DNA from: Gymnopus androsaceus JB14
Taxonomy: Eukaryota > Basidiomycota > Agaricomycetes > Agaricales > Omphalotaceae
NCBI GenBank assembly: GCA_009733575.1
Contig: ML769872.1
Location: forward strand, 1-39,049
DNA: 39,049 nucleotides
Direction of reading: 5' to 3'
The notes beneath the pieces were generated by a model, which did no database searches, was not told the DNA's origin, and saw only the letters and a program-made list of their open reading frames with translations. Position numbers and translations under genes: made by a program. Positions 19,654 to 30,910 of this stretch are shown here, piece after piece. Positions within the stretch are counted from its first letter, which is position 1, and each line of letters begins with the position of its first letter.

Positions 19654-22600
19654 ATGGGCGAGCACACAAGGAAACCACAGCAACGCAACAAATTCAGGAC
19701 TGCTCTACCTGGCCTACACGCTATGTTGCAAATGGAAGATGTGTTTGGACCTGTAGAGACAGCTGTTGTCCACTGCAATGCAATGTCTACCGATGGCTGA
19801 CAAGTAAAGCGCAGAGCAATGGAGGCCGCGGTTCCTTCAGCACTCAAACAACATAAATTTGAAGAATCTGGTCAATTTCATCCAGTAGCCTCTGGATCTG
19901 GGTCTGGTTGCATCAATTCACACTTGAGCGAGCTTCTCAAATTGACAATTCATGGCTTTCAAAATGAACCTATCAAAGAGGTGGAAGACAGCACACAAAT
20001 GTCAGCGGCAGAAATACAGGTGGATATGGCTGAAATTATTACTAGGACATGACGCAAGAGGTATCAGACATCGGTAGGTAAGCTTGAGGCGAGTTTTGAG
20101 ATTTGAAGCACTGACAACACATTGTCATACAGGATGAGCCTATGAGACAATGGGCACCTTACCACAATGAGTATCTGCTGAGATGTTGAGAGCTGAGGGG
20201 CGGGGGATGGGAACAAGAATTTTTGCTATGCCTGTGGCTGCCTGGATCAAGAACACGCTCTGGTCTTTTGTTGCATCTCTGAGTGCTTTTCCAAGGACCT
20301 TGTGTGTGAGGAGTGCTGCTATAAGCACCATTGGAATCGACCTTTGGATATTGTTGAAGTATGTATTCAAAAGTGTGCATCCTCATTGTTTACTGATATT
20401 GGGCTTGATTTTAGCGGTGGAATGGATCATTCTTTGAAAGAATTGCCTTGCGAGATATAGGGATCGTTGTACAGATAGGCCATTGTCCCGGGAAAACTTG
20501 TCTTAGCCCTAGCACTTATAAGGATTTTATTGTTATCCACATCAACGGTCTACACCGCATCCATGTTGCTTTTTGTAACTGCTCCAATAAATACTTGGCC
20601 GGAAAGCAGAGAATGCAGTTATTGCGTCGGCAGTGGTACCCTGCGATGCACCTAGAGCCTCAGACAGCAGCTATGTTTGAGGTGTTGAATCATTTTCACC
20701 TGCTGACACTACAAGGAAAAGTGTCTGCCTATGACTATTATGCTGGTCTAGAGAAGTTGTCAAATAATGTCGGAGAGAAGGGACCAGTGGGTATTCTCAT
20801 TTGAATAATTTTGCTTCAGAAACTAATTCAGTTTTCAGGATTGCTACAAAGAATTCTCGAGGATGATTTGTCAATTGCGCCATCTGAAGATGTTGAAGTG
20901 AGGAGGACAAGGAAACGATTCTCACTGCCCGGTAGTGGACACAAAATCTGGAGACTGGCCATGCAACGTATTGCTTGCCCAAAGCCCAGTGTGAATCTAC
21001 CAGATGACTGGGAGCAAGCAGATAAGAAATTTTTGTGAGTAGATTCTGGCCAAGTTAGTAAGGGGACTTATTTTTCTATCTTTTTTTTTTGTTCAGTTTC
21101 AAATATTTATACCCTCACTGAAGATTGTTGTTTCCACCTAACACGTCATCTGGTATTCTTCTGAGTTTAGAGATCCTGGGCTTGGACTGGCTCTTCTTAC
21201 TTTGTAGAAGACAAGCCATACTGGGAATTTCTCAAAGGTATGACTGATTAGCATGAGGTAAGGTTCTTATGCATCATTTTACTTATGCATAACAATTTAG
21301 ATGTCAACCTGTACAGGATTAGCAGCCCTGGACCACGTGAATACCAAGTTCTCCCAGGGATATGCAATGACTGGTGTTGGACTATCTGTATGTGCTCGCC
21401 ATGAATTTGTGATGCCAAATAGTGTAGTGGATTTGCAGAAAGGGGAGCGGTATGTGATTTTTAAATTTGTCTGGACACTTCAGCTGAGCTGCATCTATGT
21501 AGATATGCCAACATTGATTATTTCTTTGGCTCTTTGCTGTATTATGTGGATCCTCGGCTAAAGCTTGTGTAGTCGTATGACATTGTATGTCAATGGTCAA
21601 GAAATCTATGCCAATGTATGAAGTTCATGCCGGCACTTGTGAAAGAGAATTGGCCCCCAAAATTGTTGCTCTTTGTTGTCCCTAAAAGGCATCTACCAGG
21701 GCACATTCGGAGCTGTCAAGTCAATTTTTTGCTGAATTGGCTCCCTGGAGCAGGTAGAACAGATGGAGAGGGAATTGAGAGGGGCTGGGCTCATATGGGA
21801 CCCGTGGCTACAAGCACTTGAGATATGGGGCCTGGGAATAGGCATGAGGTTCTCGATGATCACTTTGGGCATTGGAACTGGAGGAAGCTTACTGGTTTGG
21901 GTGCGTAGACACAATTATTTTGTTTATTATTTTTTTGTGTAGCTAAGGGCAATATCAAATAGGTGTTCTATTAAGAAAATGTATGTGTGAAGCAGTCACT
22001 CAAGCTGAGATTCATCGTAAAAGCCTGGAAGAATTTTCAGAGGGTTGAGATGGTGAAGTTGAAGGGTGGACAGATATCATCAAGGCTTGGAACAATGAGC
22101 TGGAACTCCCAGTCAAGGAATGACGAGTGGTCAATCCCTACAGCACTACAGAAACAGGCAAGTACAGTGGCGGCAAAAATTAACCAAACAGCTGATATAT
22201 TTACAGCACAGCCACATATTGACTTCAAATAAGTTGTAGATAGGATTGAAAGAGTATTCTAATGTCATTTACAAAGTTTTTTCATTACAAATATGGTAAT
22301 TCTTGAAATATACAGTCATTTGTGATGAATTTTGAGAGGTTGCATTCAGAAAATTGATTTTTTGCAAAAATGGAGTTCACCACTGAAATCTACATCAAAA
22401 ACTACCTAGGATAACAAAATTTTCCAGTATGAATTGATGCTGTCAATAGTCCTCTATACTGCAATGAAAGTGGCCATTTTTAGCCATTTTGAAGTTAAAA
22501 TTGGCCAAAATTGCATAAAATGGCCACTTTGCAAAGCTTTATTCTAAGGCAAGAAGCATAAGAATTCATATCGGAAAAATTTGTACCCTAGTAGTTTTTC

Positions 22601-24196
22601 ATGTAGATTTCAGTGGTGAACTCCATTTTTGCAAAAAATCAATTTCTGAATGCAACCTCTCAAAATTCATCACAAATGACTGTGTATTTCAAGAATTACC
22701 AATATTTGGTAATGAAAAACTTTGTAAATTGACATTAGATTACTCTTTCCCTCCTATCTACAACTTGTTTGAAGTCAATATGTGGCAGTGCTGTAGAGAT
22801 ATTGGTTGTTTGGTTAATTTTTGCCGCTAATGTATTTACAATTGTTGGAATTACTTATAGTTAAGCCATCATGGGCAGGTATGACTGAGGCACATGTTTG
22901 AGTACACTTGGTGAAAGAGGAGGCTGAGCAAGAGGACAAAGGGCCGGCAATTCACAATGTCATGCCAAGTACTTTCTGAGTCAAAATGTTGGATGCCAAG
23001 ATGCAATGTGAGAGTGCTAATTGCATTTTGGGCTTCTACTTATTGCTTATAAGCGGCTCTTCCTAGGCGTACTTTACAGCACAAAATGGCCAGAGACAAA
23101 ATCCAAGGAACAGACTCCTACGCAGCAAATGTTGATTATCCATAAATGCACAAAAGATCAGTTAAATGGTGGGCCATCTCCATTCCTACCAGGCGGTGTA
23201 TATGCCTGTGGCGTTGCAAATTCTCACAACAAACAAGGCACAAGGTAGCTTTCCTGAGAATGCTGAAGATATGCCATTAGTCTTTTCTTCTGGTTTGAGT
23301 TCAGAGGAGCAACAAGGCTGTCGGCAAGGACTGGTGGAGCTAAAACAGAAGCTGAGAGAGTCACAGCTGCGTAGTTCTTTGGATCATTTGTGAAACATCC
23401 TTCATATGAAGGCTCAACTTTTGACCTACCACACCACAAACATCATGTATCAAGGGATGGTTCAGAAGTCTCAGGTGCTATTCCAGAGAAGCCAGACGTT
23501 GATTGATTTATCAGCCAGGAAATATTCTGATGCTCAAGCTGCTTTAGTTCAGATAGTTGGAGAACAAAACGTGTGGTGGAAGAAGCTTCAGCTCTCAGAT
23601 ATATGCATGTTGGATGATTGCAATATGGCAGTTGATATGTCAAGGAAGAAGTTAGGAAAGAAGAGCAGAGCAGAGATGAGAGCTCAGGCTGCAGAGAAGG
23701 AGCAAGCAGAGAATATATGGGTAGGGATGCATGCATGCCAGAAGGAACTGGAACACATGTGGAAGGGTCTAGGTGAAGGTACAAGATCAATGTCATGGAT
23801 CTAGATGGAAGGTGGAGGAGAGCTAATAGACCAGGAGGCATTAGAGGAAGGTATATTCACATCATATGGATGAAGTTGAATAAAACTGACTGTCTTGATT
23901 CAGGTATATGAGTGAGGGGTGTAAGGCGCATGCCCAAGCAGAGCAATGGAGGGAAGAGGTCATATTAGTGGGAGGAGGAGATGCAACGCTGCTTGGTGAT
24001 GTTGGAGGTTAAAGCAAAGGAATGGGAGCACCGGGCAGATTATGATGGCCCTTTGTTGGTCAGAAAAGACAAGGAACACAGGGAGAGGGTGGTGGCATTT
24101 GCTTCCTCGCAAGCAGCAATGTTTTGTGGAATTACTAGTCAATTTTCCGTTCATTGGACTGGAGTGGTAGCTCAGGGTGTGGAAGATGATGGATGA
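19654..24196 (+). pseudogene. KDZ-family transposase with CxC cysteine cluster, intron-containing and decayed
   Basis: DNA transposase of the Kyakuja-Dileera-Zisupton group. The N-terminal disordered part starts at ATG 19654 (TGA at 19798). Then QWAPYHNEYL and the Cys cluster CYACGCLDQEH...LVCEECCYKHH (about 20226-20340, exon end GTATGT at 20358) follow. The core has IVVQIGHCPGKTC, FNHFHLLTLQGKVSAYDYY, IACPKPSVNLPDDWEQADK, STCTGLAALDHVNTKFSQGY, CARHEFVMPNS, SYDIVCQWSRNL, LPGAGRTDGEGIERGWAH and GHWNWRKLTG. The C-terminal helical region is at 23220-24196 (LDHL, ILHMKAQLLTYHTTN, KYSDAQAALV, AQAEQWREEV). Stops include TGA 21819-21821 in a position where the family has Arg (VATST stop DMGPG). Frame jumps occur at 20450-21030 and 23395. 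A 668-bp foldback element lies inside at 22165, probably in an intron with a GCAAGT donor. Confidence 0.85.
22165..22832. mobile_element. TA-flanked foldback MITE (668 bp) inside the KDZ gene
   Basis: The left end TA|CAGTGGCGGCAAAAATTAACC and the right end GGTTAATTTTTGCCGCTAATG|TA are inverted and flanked by TA. The inverted arms extend about 280 bp each (for example GATATGAATT near the centre on both sides), leaving a short middle. No coding capacity. TA duplication and the CAGTGGCGGC end suggest a Tc1/mariner-type non-autonomous element. Confidence 0.88.
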
Positions 24197-24199
24197 GCC

Positions 24200-25090
24200 A
24201 GGAGAATCCGAAGATGCAATTACCAATGACCAAGACAACTATGACAATGATGGAGATAAGCAAGAGGAGCAGGAGGAGCAGGAGCAGGAGGAGCAGGATA
24301 GTATAGCAGGATACATATAACTTTTTTACGCATAACTCATAACTTCTTTTATGTGTAACTTCTGTTATGCATAAATTTTTTATTTATATACACATAGCTC
24401 TTTTTACATATAACCATTAAATTCCACACTTGCTCAGTAATAATACCGTATTAGGACTTGACTTAATGGTGTGACGTCTTGGACCAATGCCGAGGATTGC
24501 TAAGGACCGGCATCTGACTTATCCTCCAGTTTTCCCAGTGAGCCAGTAAAATGTTCTGGCTGGCTCTTACGCATAATTATAATTGGGTAGTTATGCATTA
24601 AACCTGACCAAGACTTTTCAGGAGTTATGCATAACTTTCACAACCATGGGTGATGCTCCTATCATTGAGGACATCTCATCCAAGATGTCAACACTCCTCT
24701 CATGTTAATGCTCCTGTCATCAAGGACCTCACGGTATGATCCTCTGGAATGCATGGGACAATTAGATATATTCATTCATATACTTATGTTGGTCCTTCGC
24801 TCAGTTCCATTGTATCCTCTTTGGTGTATCTCTATCCCTACTGTACGATTACGCATTGCATAATCACACACTTTCTATAGTAGAGCTTGAGAGGGAGGGA
24901 GGTAACAGCAAGAACGGTAATAGAGCAGCTTTGTAGCTGCTCATGGAAGTTTGGAAGGAGTAAATGAATAAACAAACTTAAGGTTTGGCTGGGGCTTGGC
25001 CTGCCCAGGTGGGTATAAAGTTTGGAAACAACAGAATTCTCTAGTGCCTGTGGATCACAAGTCATTGCTAGCCTGCTTACATAAACTGTT
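24200..25090. other. AT-rich stretch without a recognisable gene
   Basis: Starts with a Glu-coding GAGCAGGAG repeat (24258-24297), which may be the acidic tail of the KDZ protein. It continues with AT-rich sequence containing several TTAYGCATAA copies. No further coding region was recognised. Confidence 0.5.
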
Positions 25091-26331
25091 TTTTTCTTCT
25101 TTCATCACAGATATGCCTTGCAATACTGGTTGTACTACTGGTAGGCACCACATAAAAATCAGGATAAAATACTATGTTTACAATAAAAAATTTGATGCAT
25201 TTTCTAATGACAATGATACCTTGTGCCAGAATCCTTGGAATGACCTGGAAAGGGACCCAGAAGATGATGAAGATGCTGTGAAGACCTGGTGCCTAAAGCA
25301 ATGAAACTTATGGTTTTGCGGTAGAAGTACTGCAGGAAATTGTCTCAAAGCTGCCTTTTGTCATCACTCCAGCAATGAGATCCCTATCACCGAGCATAAC
25401 TATGAGTGACATCTGTGAGAATGGAACAGCAATATGTTTCATCAAAGATGGTGTGTATGTTTTCCATTCTATTAACCCTCATCCTTAGAGTTATTTAGGG
25501 ACTCAATAATTGGAGAAAGTCTTTGGAAGAAAGCTCCAAATGTAGGAGGGAGAGTCACAAAGTGACATCCAATGATGTAGCCAGTGTCTCTCCAGATGTG
25601 TATTTCAAGCACATTCTACACTTGAAATATTCAGGGGGAGTGTATTCCTATCCTGTGGACATCTTGTCAATGAATAACATTTGCCTTTGGGGAGGAGGAA
25701 TCACTGCCACCCTTTGTTACAACAAGAATTGCAACACTTCAAGGTCAAAGGAACTGGTCAAAGTGGCCTCAAGAGGTGCATGGCTCAGTGGCAATTAATG
25801 TATTACTAGTATACTGATACCTTAACACTGCAGGAGCTAACGACACATCTCAAGCCCTTCGCAGAGTCAGAGCTGGCTGCAGATGAGATGAGTTTATATT
25901 GCAGGGAGGCTCTTTCCCCTGCCACATCAACCACTTTTGTGCAGTTGGGTCTGGCCACGATGAGCAGCAGTCTCCTCTCCCTGCTATAGCAAACACCTAC
26001 AACAAATCCTCAGCCAGCTTTGCCATTACTTGTAGCCTTGAAGCAACGGCATTGTATCCTGCCAACACTCTAACAATTGGTCCAAAGTTGAAAAAGTGTA
26101 TGCTAATATCATACAGTTGGGGCCACTCAAATGGGCAAAAAGTGCATTTAAGATGGAGAAAGACATTCAGAGCTTGTAAGTTTCTGCCTTGACAAATTCT
26201 GCCTGATAAATTGATGTGACATTTACAGTAGCAAACAGATTCCCTGGCCCCATAAAATGGGTTTTATCTCTACAATGCTATCACAGGAGCCAATTGACCT
26301 GAGCCAACTGGTGATCTGCCATTCAAAGTTG
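25090..26331 (+). pseudogene. Unknown split gene (Cys/Trp-containing), interrupted by the next element
   Basis: Three plausible coding stretches lie on plus. 25109-25303 has MPCNTGCTTGRHHIKIRIKY, FSNDNDTLCQNPW and an acidic end. 25510-25798 has VASVSPDVYFKHILHLKYSG, YSYPVDILSMNNICLWGGGI and a YNKNCNTS motif. The third begins after an acceptor CACTGCAG at about 25833, continues to GTAAGT at about 26176 and resumes after TTTACAG at about 26227. The introns look canonical, so a real gene once existed here. The last stretch runs into the repeat element at 26332. I do not recognise the family; small Cys/Trp blocks are all that can be said. Confidence 0.35.
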
Positions 26332-27291
26332 CATCAGCAAAAATGGTCTGGGCCCTGGGTTATCAAAGGCTTTCCTTTGGGTGCCTAGGCTACCTAGGCT
26401 GCCCAGGTCATCCAGGTTTATCCCTTTTTCCTTGGCCTTTTCAGGTGGTTATAGGTAACCTATGTCAACCTGAGGTAGCCTGAGCTACCCTGAGCTACCC
26501 TGAGCTACCCTGAGTGAACCTGAGTAAACCTGAGGCAGCCTGAGCAACCTGAGGTAACCTGAGGTAGCCTGAGGGTGCCTATCATAAGTAGTGGTATCTA
26601 AAAAACATCTTAGTTATCTCATTATTCACCTGTCTTTATACTTAGTCTTATCACTCAATGTTGCCCAACTTATACTATTTCATTGTTCTTATTGGACTCA
26701 CTTAATGTATTCTTATTAGAAGAAGCTTCTTAATATCTTATTGACTTAACTTACATCTCGGAACAGCTCACTGAAGTTATTCAGACTCATGTTTAAGTGT
26801 AGCAAGCTTAGGAGTAATCTGTATACTCTTGATGAATATGATTTGACCCATCAACAGGTTTTTGATTGTATGCAGTTCACAGGCGCCCACGCGGTTCGGC
26901 GCTTATTAAGCGCTTATTTCGCGCAATTACTTACAACTTTGATCTATAGATGATTTATCAAGCAAGTGGAATGTCTGCTTTTGATTACAGAACATCTATA
27001 TATTTAATAGCTTAAAACCCGAAGTTATTTAGGCTCTTTAGGTTGTATAAAATTAAACCAAGTTCAGACTGTCTCAGGTTGCCTCAGGTTGCTCAGGTTT
27101 CCTCAGGCTTCCTCAGGTTCACTCAGGTTAGCCCTATGGGTGACTTCAGGGTACCCTAGAGGGTAGTCTCCATTAACCTGAGTTGCCCTGGTCACCCAGG
27201 TTGCCCAGGCTACCTGAGGTTGATCTATAGGGTAATCTCAGGTCACCCAGGCTACCTAGGCTATCTCAGGCCCAGAGCATTTTTGCTGATG
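26332..27291. mobile_element. 960-bp element with minisatellite-built inverted ends
   Basis: Outer ends are inverted: CATCAGCAAAAATGGTCTGG at left, and CATTTTTGCTGATG at right. Inside each end lies an array of an 11-12-bp unit. The left array (about 26460-26575) reads CCTGAGSTARCC-like units. The right array (about 27065-27270) has the reverse complement, GGYTNCCTCAGG-like. The middle (26590-27050) is AT-rich and has no open frame. No clear target duplication was found. Confidence 0.7.
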
Positions 27292-29220
27292 TGATGGCAC
27301 CATGCTCAATGGGCATGAAGTCCTCTGCCTCTATGATATAGATTCTTCAAGTGAGGAGCGTGACTTCAACAAATGCTTCTACAAGCAGCATTCACTGTTT
27401 GCTTTATCAATGAAACCCTTCAAATGACTGAATATACTCTACCCACATTTTACATCAACAAACACCTTTACGCCAATGTTATGTCATTTTTGAGTTCAAT
27501 AATATGCCGAATTTTTGGCAAGACCTCGAGAACGCAATTCTTGACAAGTTGCTTCTAGAGACAGTATAAGAGAGCTATAGTGAGCCCAAGCTGATAGCTG
27601 TAATGAGTCTAATAATTGTGGAAGTACTCGGACCAACAGAGCCATGGTATTGAAATTGGATATCAGCTCTAAGTAGTTTGTAGGAATCCATAGTCCAGTA
27701 GCAGAGTCTCACTGGCATGTCAATGCCAGCACTCATGTAAAAGAGGCACATCGCCCACATAGACTTGAGCTCAAAAGGATACACTCTGAAGACAAGTAGC
27801 TCAGGGATTATGGAAGGATATGGACTTCGCAAAACGGGACAGAACCAATTCAAGTGGGCTGATGTTGAGATTGTCATGATAGCCAAAGGTACTTTGAAGC
27901 TTGATACCGAGGAAGCGCTAATAATTTGTTTGGCACCAAACAATAGATAAACGGTGTATGCCAAAAAGAATGAAATAAGAACAGAAGGATTGACAAAGCC
28001 AAGAGAGCATATGTAGACCCTCGAAGTGACATGTACCAGTATCAGAAGGCATACGTGTCTGCCAAGAAACGAAGAAACAATGCATAATAGACAGAGATTC
28101 AAGCTAGAAGAATAACACTGTACCTTAGTTGGTGTTTTCCCCCATGAATATACTTCAGGGATATAGAGATATGGATATGGTTGGGAAGCTACAAGGATAG
28201 AGAATGATAATATGAAGGAAGGCAAGGAGGATACAATAAGTTACAACAAGAAACAGAACTATGATGGGATTAGTGAGCGTGGCGCTGGGCATGCTTCAGC
28301 TATAAAGCAGTATGTGTTGCCCAGGAAAGGACCAAAGGTGCATAACCCAGATAGAAATAGGGTGTAGAACCCATAAGAAGCAAACAAACGGACATTAGAG
28401 GTTGCAGATATATGCATATACGGACTATTTTATTATAATTTCTCCTTTTTCTGAACAAGTTGTACCATTTCTCCAGATTCTCAAAGTACTTTATTATTTA
28501 ACTGGCGTCTGGCCGAGAGTAGTATAAAAGCCTAGCTATATTTCCTTTGCAAAACAAGTTACCTTTGGACCTCATTTGTTACTAGTGTGAATCCTCATTG
28601 ACATAGCTACGGCTGAGACAGGAAAGATACCACTCCCTTGTAAACCAAAGTAATACTTCATGTGGTATGGAAAGAGTTGTTTATTGCGCCCAGCGTTAGA
28701 GACTTATAATCCTGACAACTATGAAAACCCTGACTTATACCAAGTCAAATTGTTGTTTTAGTTTCGAGGAGTCTAGTGTGGCCACCAAGAAACAACCATC
28801 TGTTGCAACTGAGCTCAGGTGTACAGGAAACAAACTGTCTGTTGTCCTGAGTGGTTTTGCCCTACTGTTGGGAATCACTTTGTTGAACCAAGCCCATAGC
28901 TCATTATTGAGAAAAAGGTATGATGTACATTTGCACTCAGAATTGAGAGATTGAATGCTGGGTAGACTTTCTATATAACTTTGAGTTAGACACCGCTGAA
29001 AAGAAACATCTTACCAATTGCCCAGAATCATTCATCCTCATGAACAAGCAGGCCAGAACCCATTACCAACTTTTACTCTTGAGCACTATTGATCCAAGTG
29101 CCCATTACTTGGACCATGAGAAGCAGAGTAAAGTGGCAAAGGTCTGGAAAGCCTTCAATACAGTTCTCAGTGCTGCGGCTGAGGAGCAACGTGCATCCAA
29201 GCACCCATGGTTGTGGTAAC
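27292..29220. other. 1.9 kb without a recognised gene
   Basis: Plus 27300-27440 may continue the unknown gene broken by the preceding element (MLNGHEVLCLYDIDSSSEE). On minus, 28225-27575 is an open, very hydrophobic stretch of 216 codons with no start context or family match. Plus 28721-28954 is a short open stretch. Without homology I call none of these a gene. Confidence 0.4.
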
Positions 29221-29221
29221 A

Positions 29222-29968
29222 ATGCAAAGTATCTGGGTAACATCCCTATAGTACTTAATGCAAAGTAACAGGGCAACTATCCAGCCTATCTAAACTACAC
29301 CTAAACTACAATTCTTACTAATCCATTACTAGTACATATATAGTAATATTAGGACAAGGTTAGGGTTAGGGTTAGGGCTGGGTTAGGTTAGGGTTAAGAT
29401 AAGATAAGATAAGAATATTCAATCAGGAAAATGTGAATAGCACATGATCAATGGAAGGGTTAGGGTTAGGGTTAGCTTCAGCTAACTCTAACCTGGTCCA
29501 TACAGTGCTCTGGAGTATCATGTGACAAGAAAGAATTAGGATTAGGGCTAGCTTTAGCTAACCCCAATCTGGTCCACAGTGGTCTTCAGGATTAGTTAGG
29601 TTAGGGTTAGCTTTAGCTAACCCTAACCTAATCTACACAGGTTAAGGTTAAGGGTTGGGGTTAGGGTTAGAAGTGAGGATGAAGTCTGGGGTGTGGGGCT
29701 TGCCCCACTATCTGCAGTAGAAGTTTAGGATTGGGGATATTAAGGTTAGGTATTATTAGGGTTATGGATAGTCAGGGTAAAACTAGGGTTTGGCAGTGCA
29801 GGTTAGGGTCACATTGTACGGAAAGCTCGAAAATTTTGTCTGTTTTTTCCCACAATGCCTTGTTCAGTCTCTATGGATATTACAAAGTTCAAGTCTTATA
29901 GAGCTGGATGGTTGTCCTGTTACTTTGCATTAAGTACTATAGGGATGTTGTCTATGTACTTTGCAATA
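29222..29968. mobile_element. Inverted-repeat element rich in TTAGGG-like repeats
   Basis: The left end TGCAAAGTATCTGGGTAACA (from about 29222) and the right end share about 65 bp in inverse orientation, including CATCCCTATAGTACTTAATG and GCAAAGTAACAGG. The interior holds many TTAGGG/GGGTTA copies in short runs (29357-29395, 29456-29475, 29590-29670) and self-complementary blocks such as GTTAGCTTTAGCTAACCCTA. A GTGGGGCTTGCCCCAC palindrome at about 29692 recurs, with one base difference, in the element at 32771. No coding capacity. Confidence 0.7.
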
Positions 29969-30102
29969 AAGTTACAGCTGCAGCTGATCCAAGAGGGCAA
30001 AGACTAAAGCATCATTGGTGTATAATCCACTGGATTGCAATTCATAATGATATATTCTGCTTCTCCCCGCCTCTCCTCAATCCATTGAACTTGCACTGTA
30101 TT
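29969..30102. other. Short spacer left of chromovirus 2
   Basis: Flank between the telomere-motif element and the 3' LTR. Target duplication of chromovirus 2 cannot be tested, because the other flank is outside the window. Confidence 0.5.
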
Positions 30103-30635
30103 TGTTAGGATCGTGCAAGAACCAAGACTAGCCGAGGGTTCCCAGACGGAACCGAGATTACCAAAGCTTCGGCTAGCAACCGGAAGGTGATGGACATTGG
30201 TGAAGCTATTAGCAACACCCTCGTCACGCCGTAATGTCCAATGAGGAAGAGCAAAGTTTAGCGAGACAAGATTTGTTGACATTGGCAAGCTGACGGTCGA
30301 CCGAGATGATACTAAGATAAGTGGAAGTTACTTCCGAGAGGATATGGTGTATCCAAGATGATATTTAAACTAAGGTATGACAATTGAGTATAACTACTTA
30401 TATACTGTATCGACTGTCGGATCCAAGTAGGTAAAAGACAATAAGTATGTGATGCCAGATCGTTCAGCATATAAATATGGAAAGTGTATTTGGTTAAAAG
30501 ACAAAAGATAATATAAACAAAAGAACAATAAGGTGGCTGAGTATGTCTGAGATATAATCAGCCAATAGTTACCAAGCCGTTGCGCGGAAGCGTTTGGCGG
30601 CAAGCCAAAGCGCCTCAGCTCGCATGGATATAACA
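30103..30635 (-). repeat. 3' LTR of chromovirus 2, complete (533 bp)
   Basis: On the element strand it starts TGTTATATCCATGCG and ends GATCCTAACA, so TG...CA ends are present. It contains TATATAA at 30404-30398, and 31 nt further the sequence TTAGTTTAAATAT at 30373-30361, the likely RNA start. It matches the partial LTR at 38690-39049. Confidence 0.93.
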
Positions 30636-30650
30636 GTATCCCCCTCTTAG
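30636..30650 (-). other. Polypurine tract, chromovirus 2
   Basis: On the element strand AAGAGGGGGATAC lies directly before the LTR start TGTTATATCC, as expected for the plus-strand primer. Confidence 0.75.
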
Positions 30651-30860
30651 GCCTAAGGGTCAGATCCGTGGTCATCCGTAATGCTGAGCGAATACTGTCC
30701 ATCCGCTTGGTAAGACCTAAAATTAAATTTTTGAATTGTGTGATAAGTCCCATGATTTGATCAGCCATCAATAATTGTGAAAATGAAAAGGAAAACCAAA
30801 GTCCTCATTTGGCGGACAATGGTTTCCATAACGTCAAGGCCTGTGCGTCATTCCTGACAG

Positions 30861-30870
30861 TTATATAAGG
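30861..30870 (+). promoter_or_regulatory. TATA box of the antisense accessory gene
   Basis: TTATATAAGG stands about 42-50 bp before the ATG at 30911, on the strand opposite to gag-pol. It suggests that the accessory gene has its own promoter. Confidence 0.55.
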
Positions 30871-30910
30871 TGGCTTTTTTGGACTTTGTGAAATCTACTT
30901 TTTCCCCACT

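Larger units (their letters stand above)
18691..24857. repeat. Dispersed palindromic decamer TTAYGCATAA around the KDZ gene
   Basis: TTACGCATAA or TTATGCATAA occurs at 18691, 18751, 21283, 24326, 24365, 24567 and 24625. Near-matches lie at 18726, 21267, 24591 and 24848. I saw no copies elsewhere in the window. They cluster before and after the KDZ transposase and may be subterminal transposase-binding sites. Confidence 0.5.

Noticed and set aside
26460..27270. CRISPR array
   Set aside because: Direct 11-12-bp units without spacers, in a eukaryotic sequence, in opposed orientation at two ends.
27575..28225. 216-codon hydrophobic frame on minus
   Set aside because: No family motif, no start or splice context and AT-rich composition; membrane-like composition arises easily by chance. 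Kept only as a remark.
29340..29830. True telomere or chromosome-fusion scar
   Set aside because: The repeats are short, degenerate and lie within inverted element ends, with coding-type repeats on both sides.
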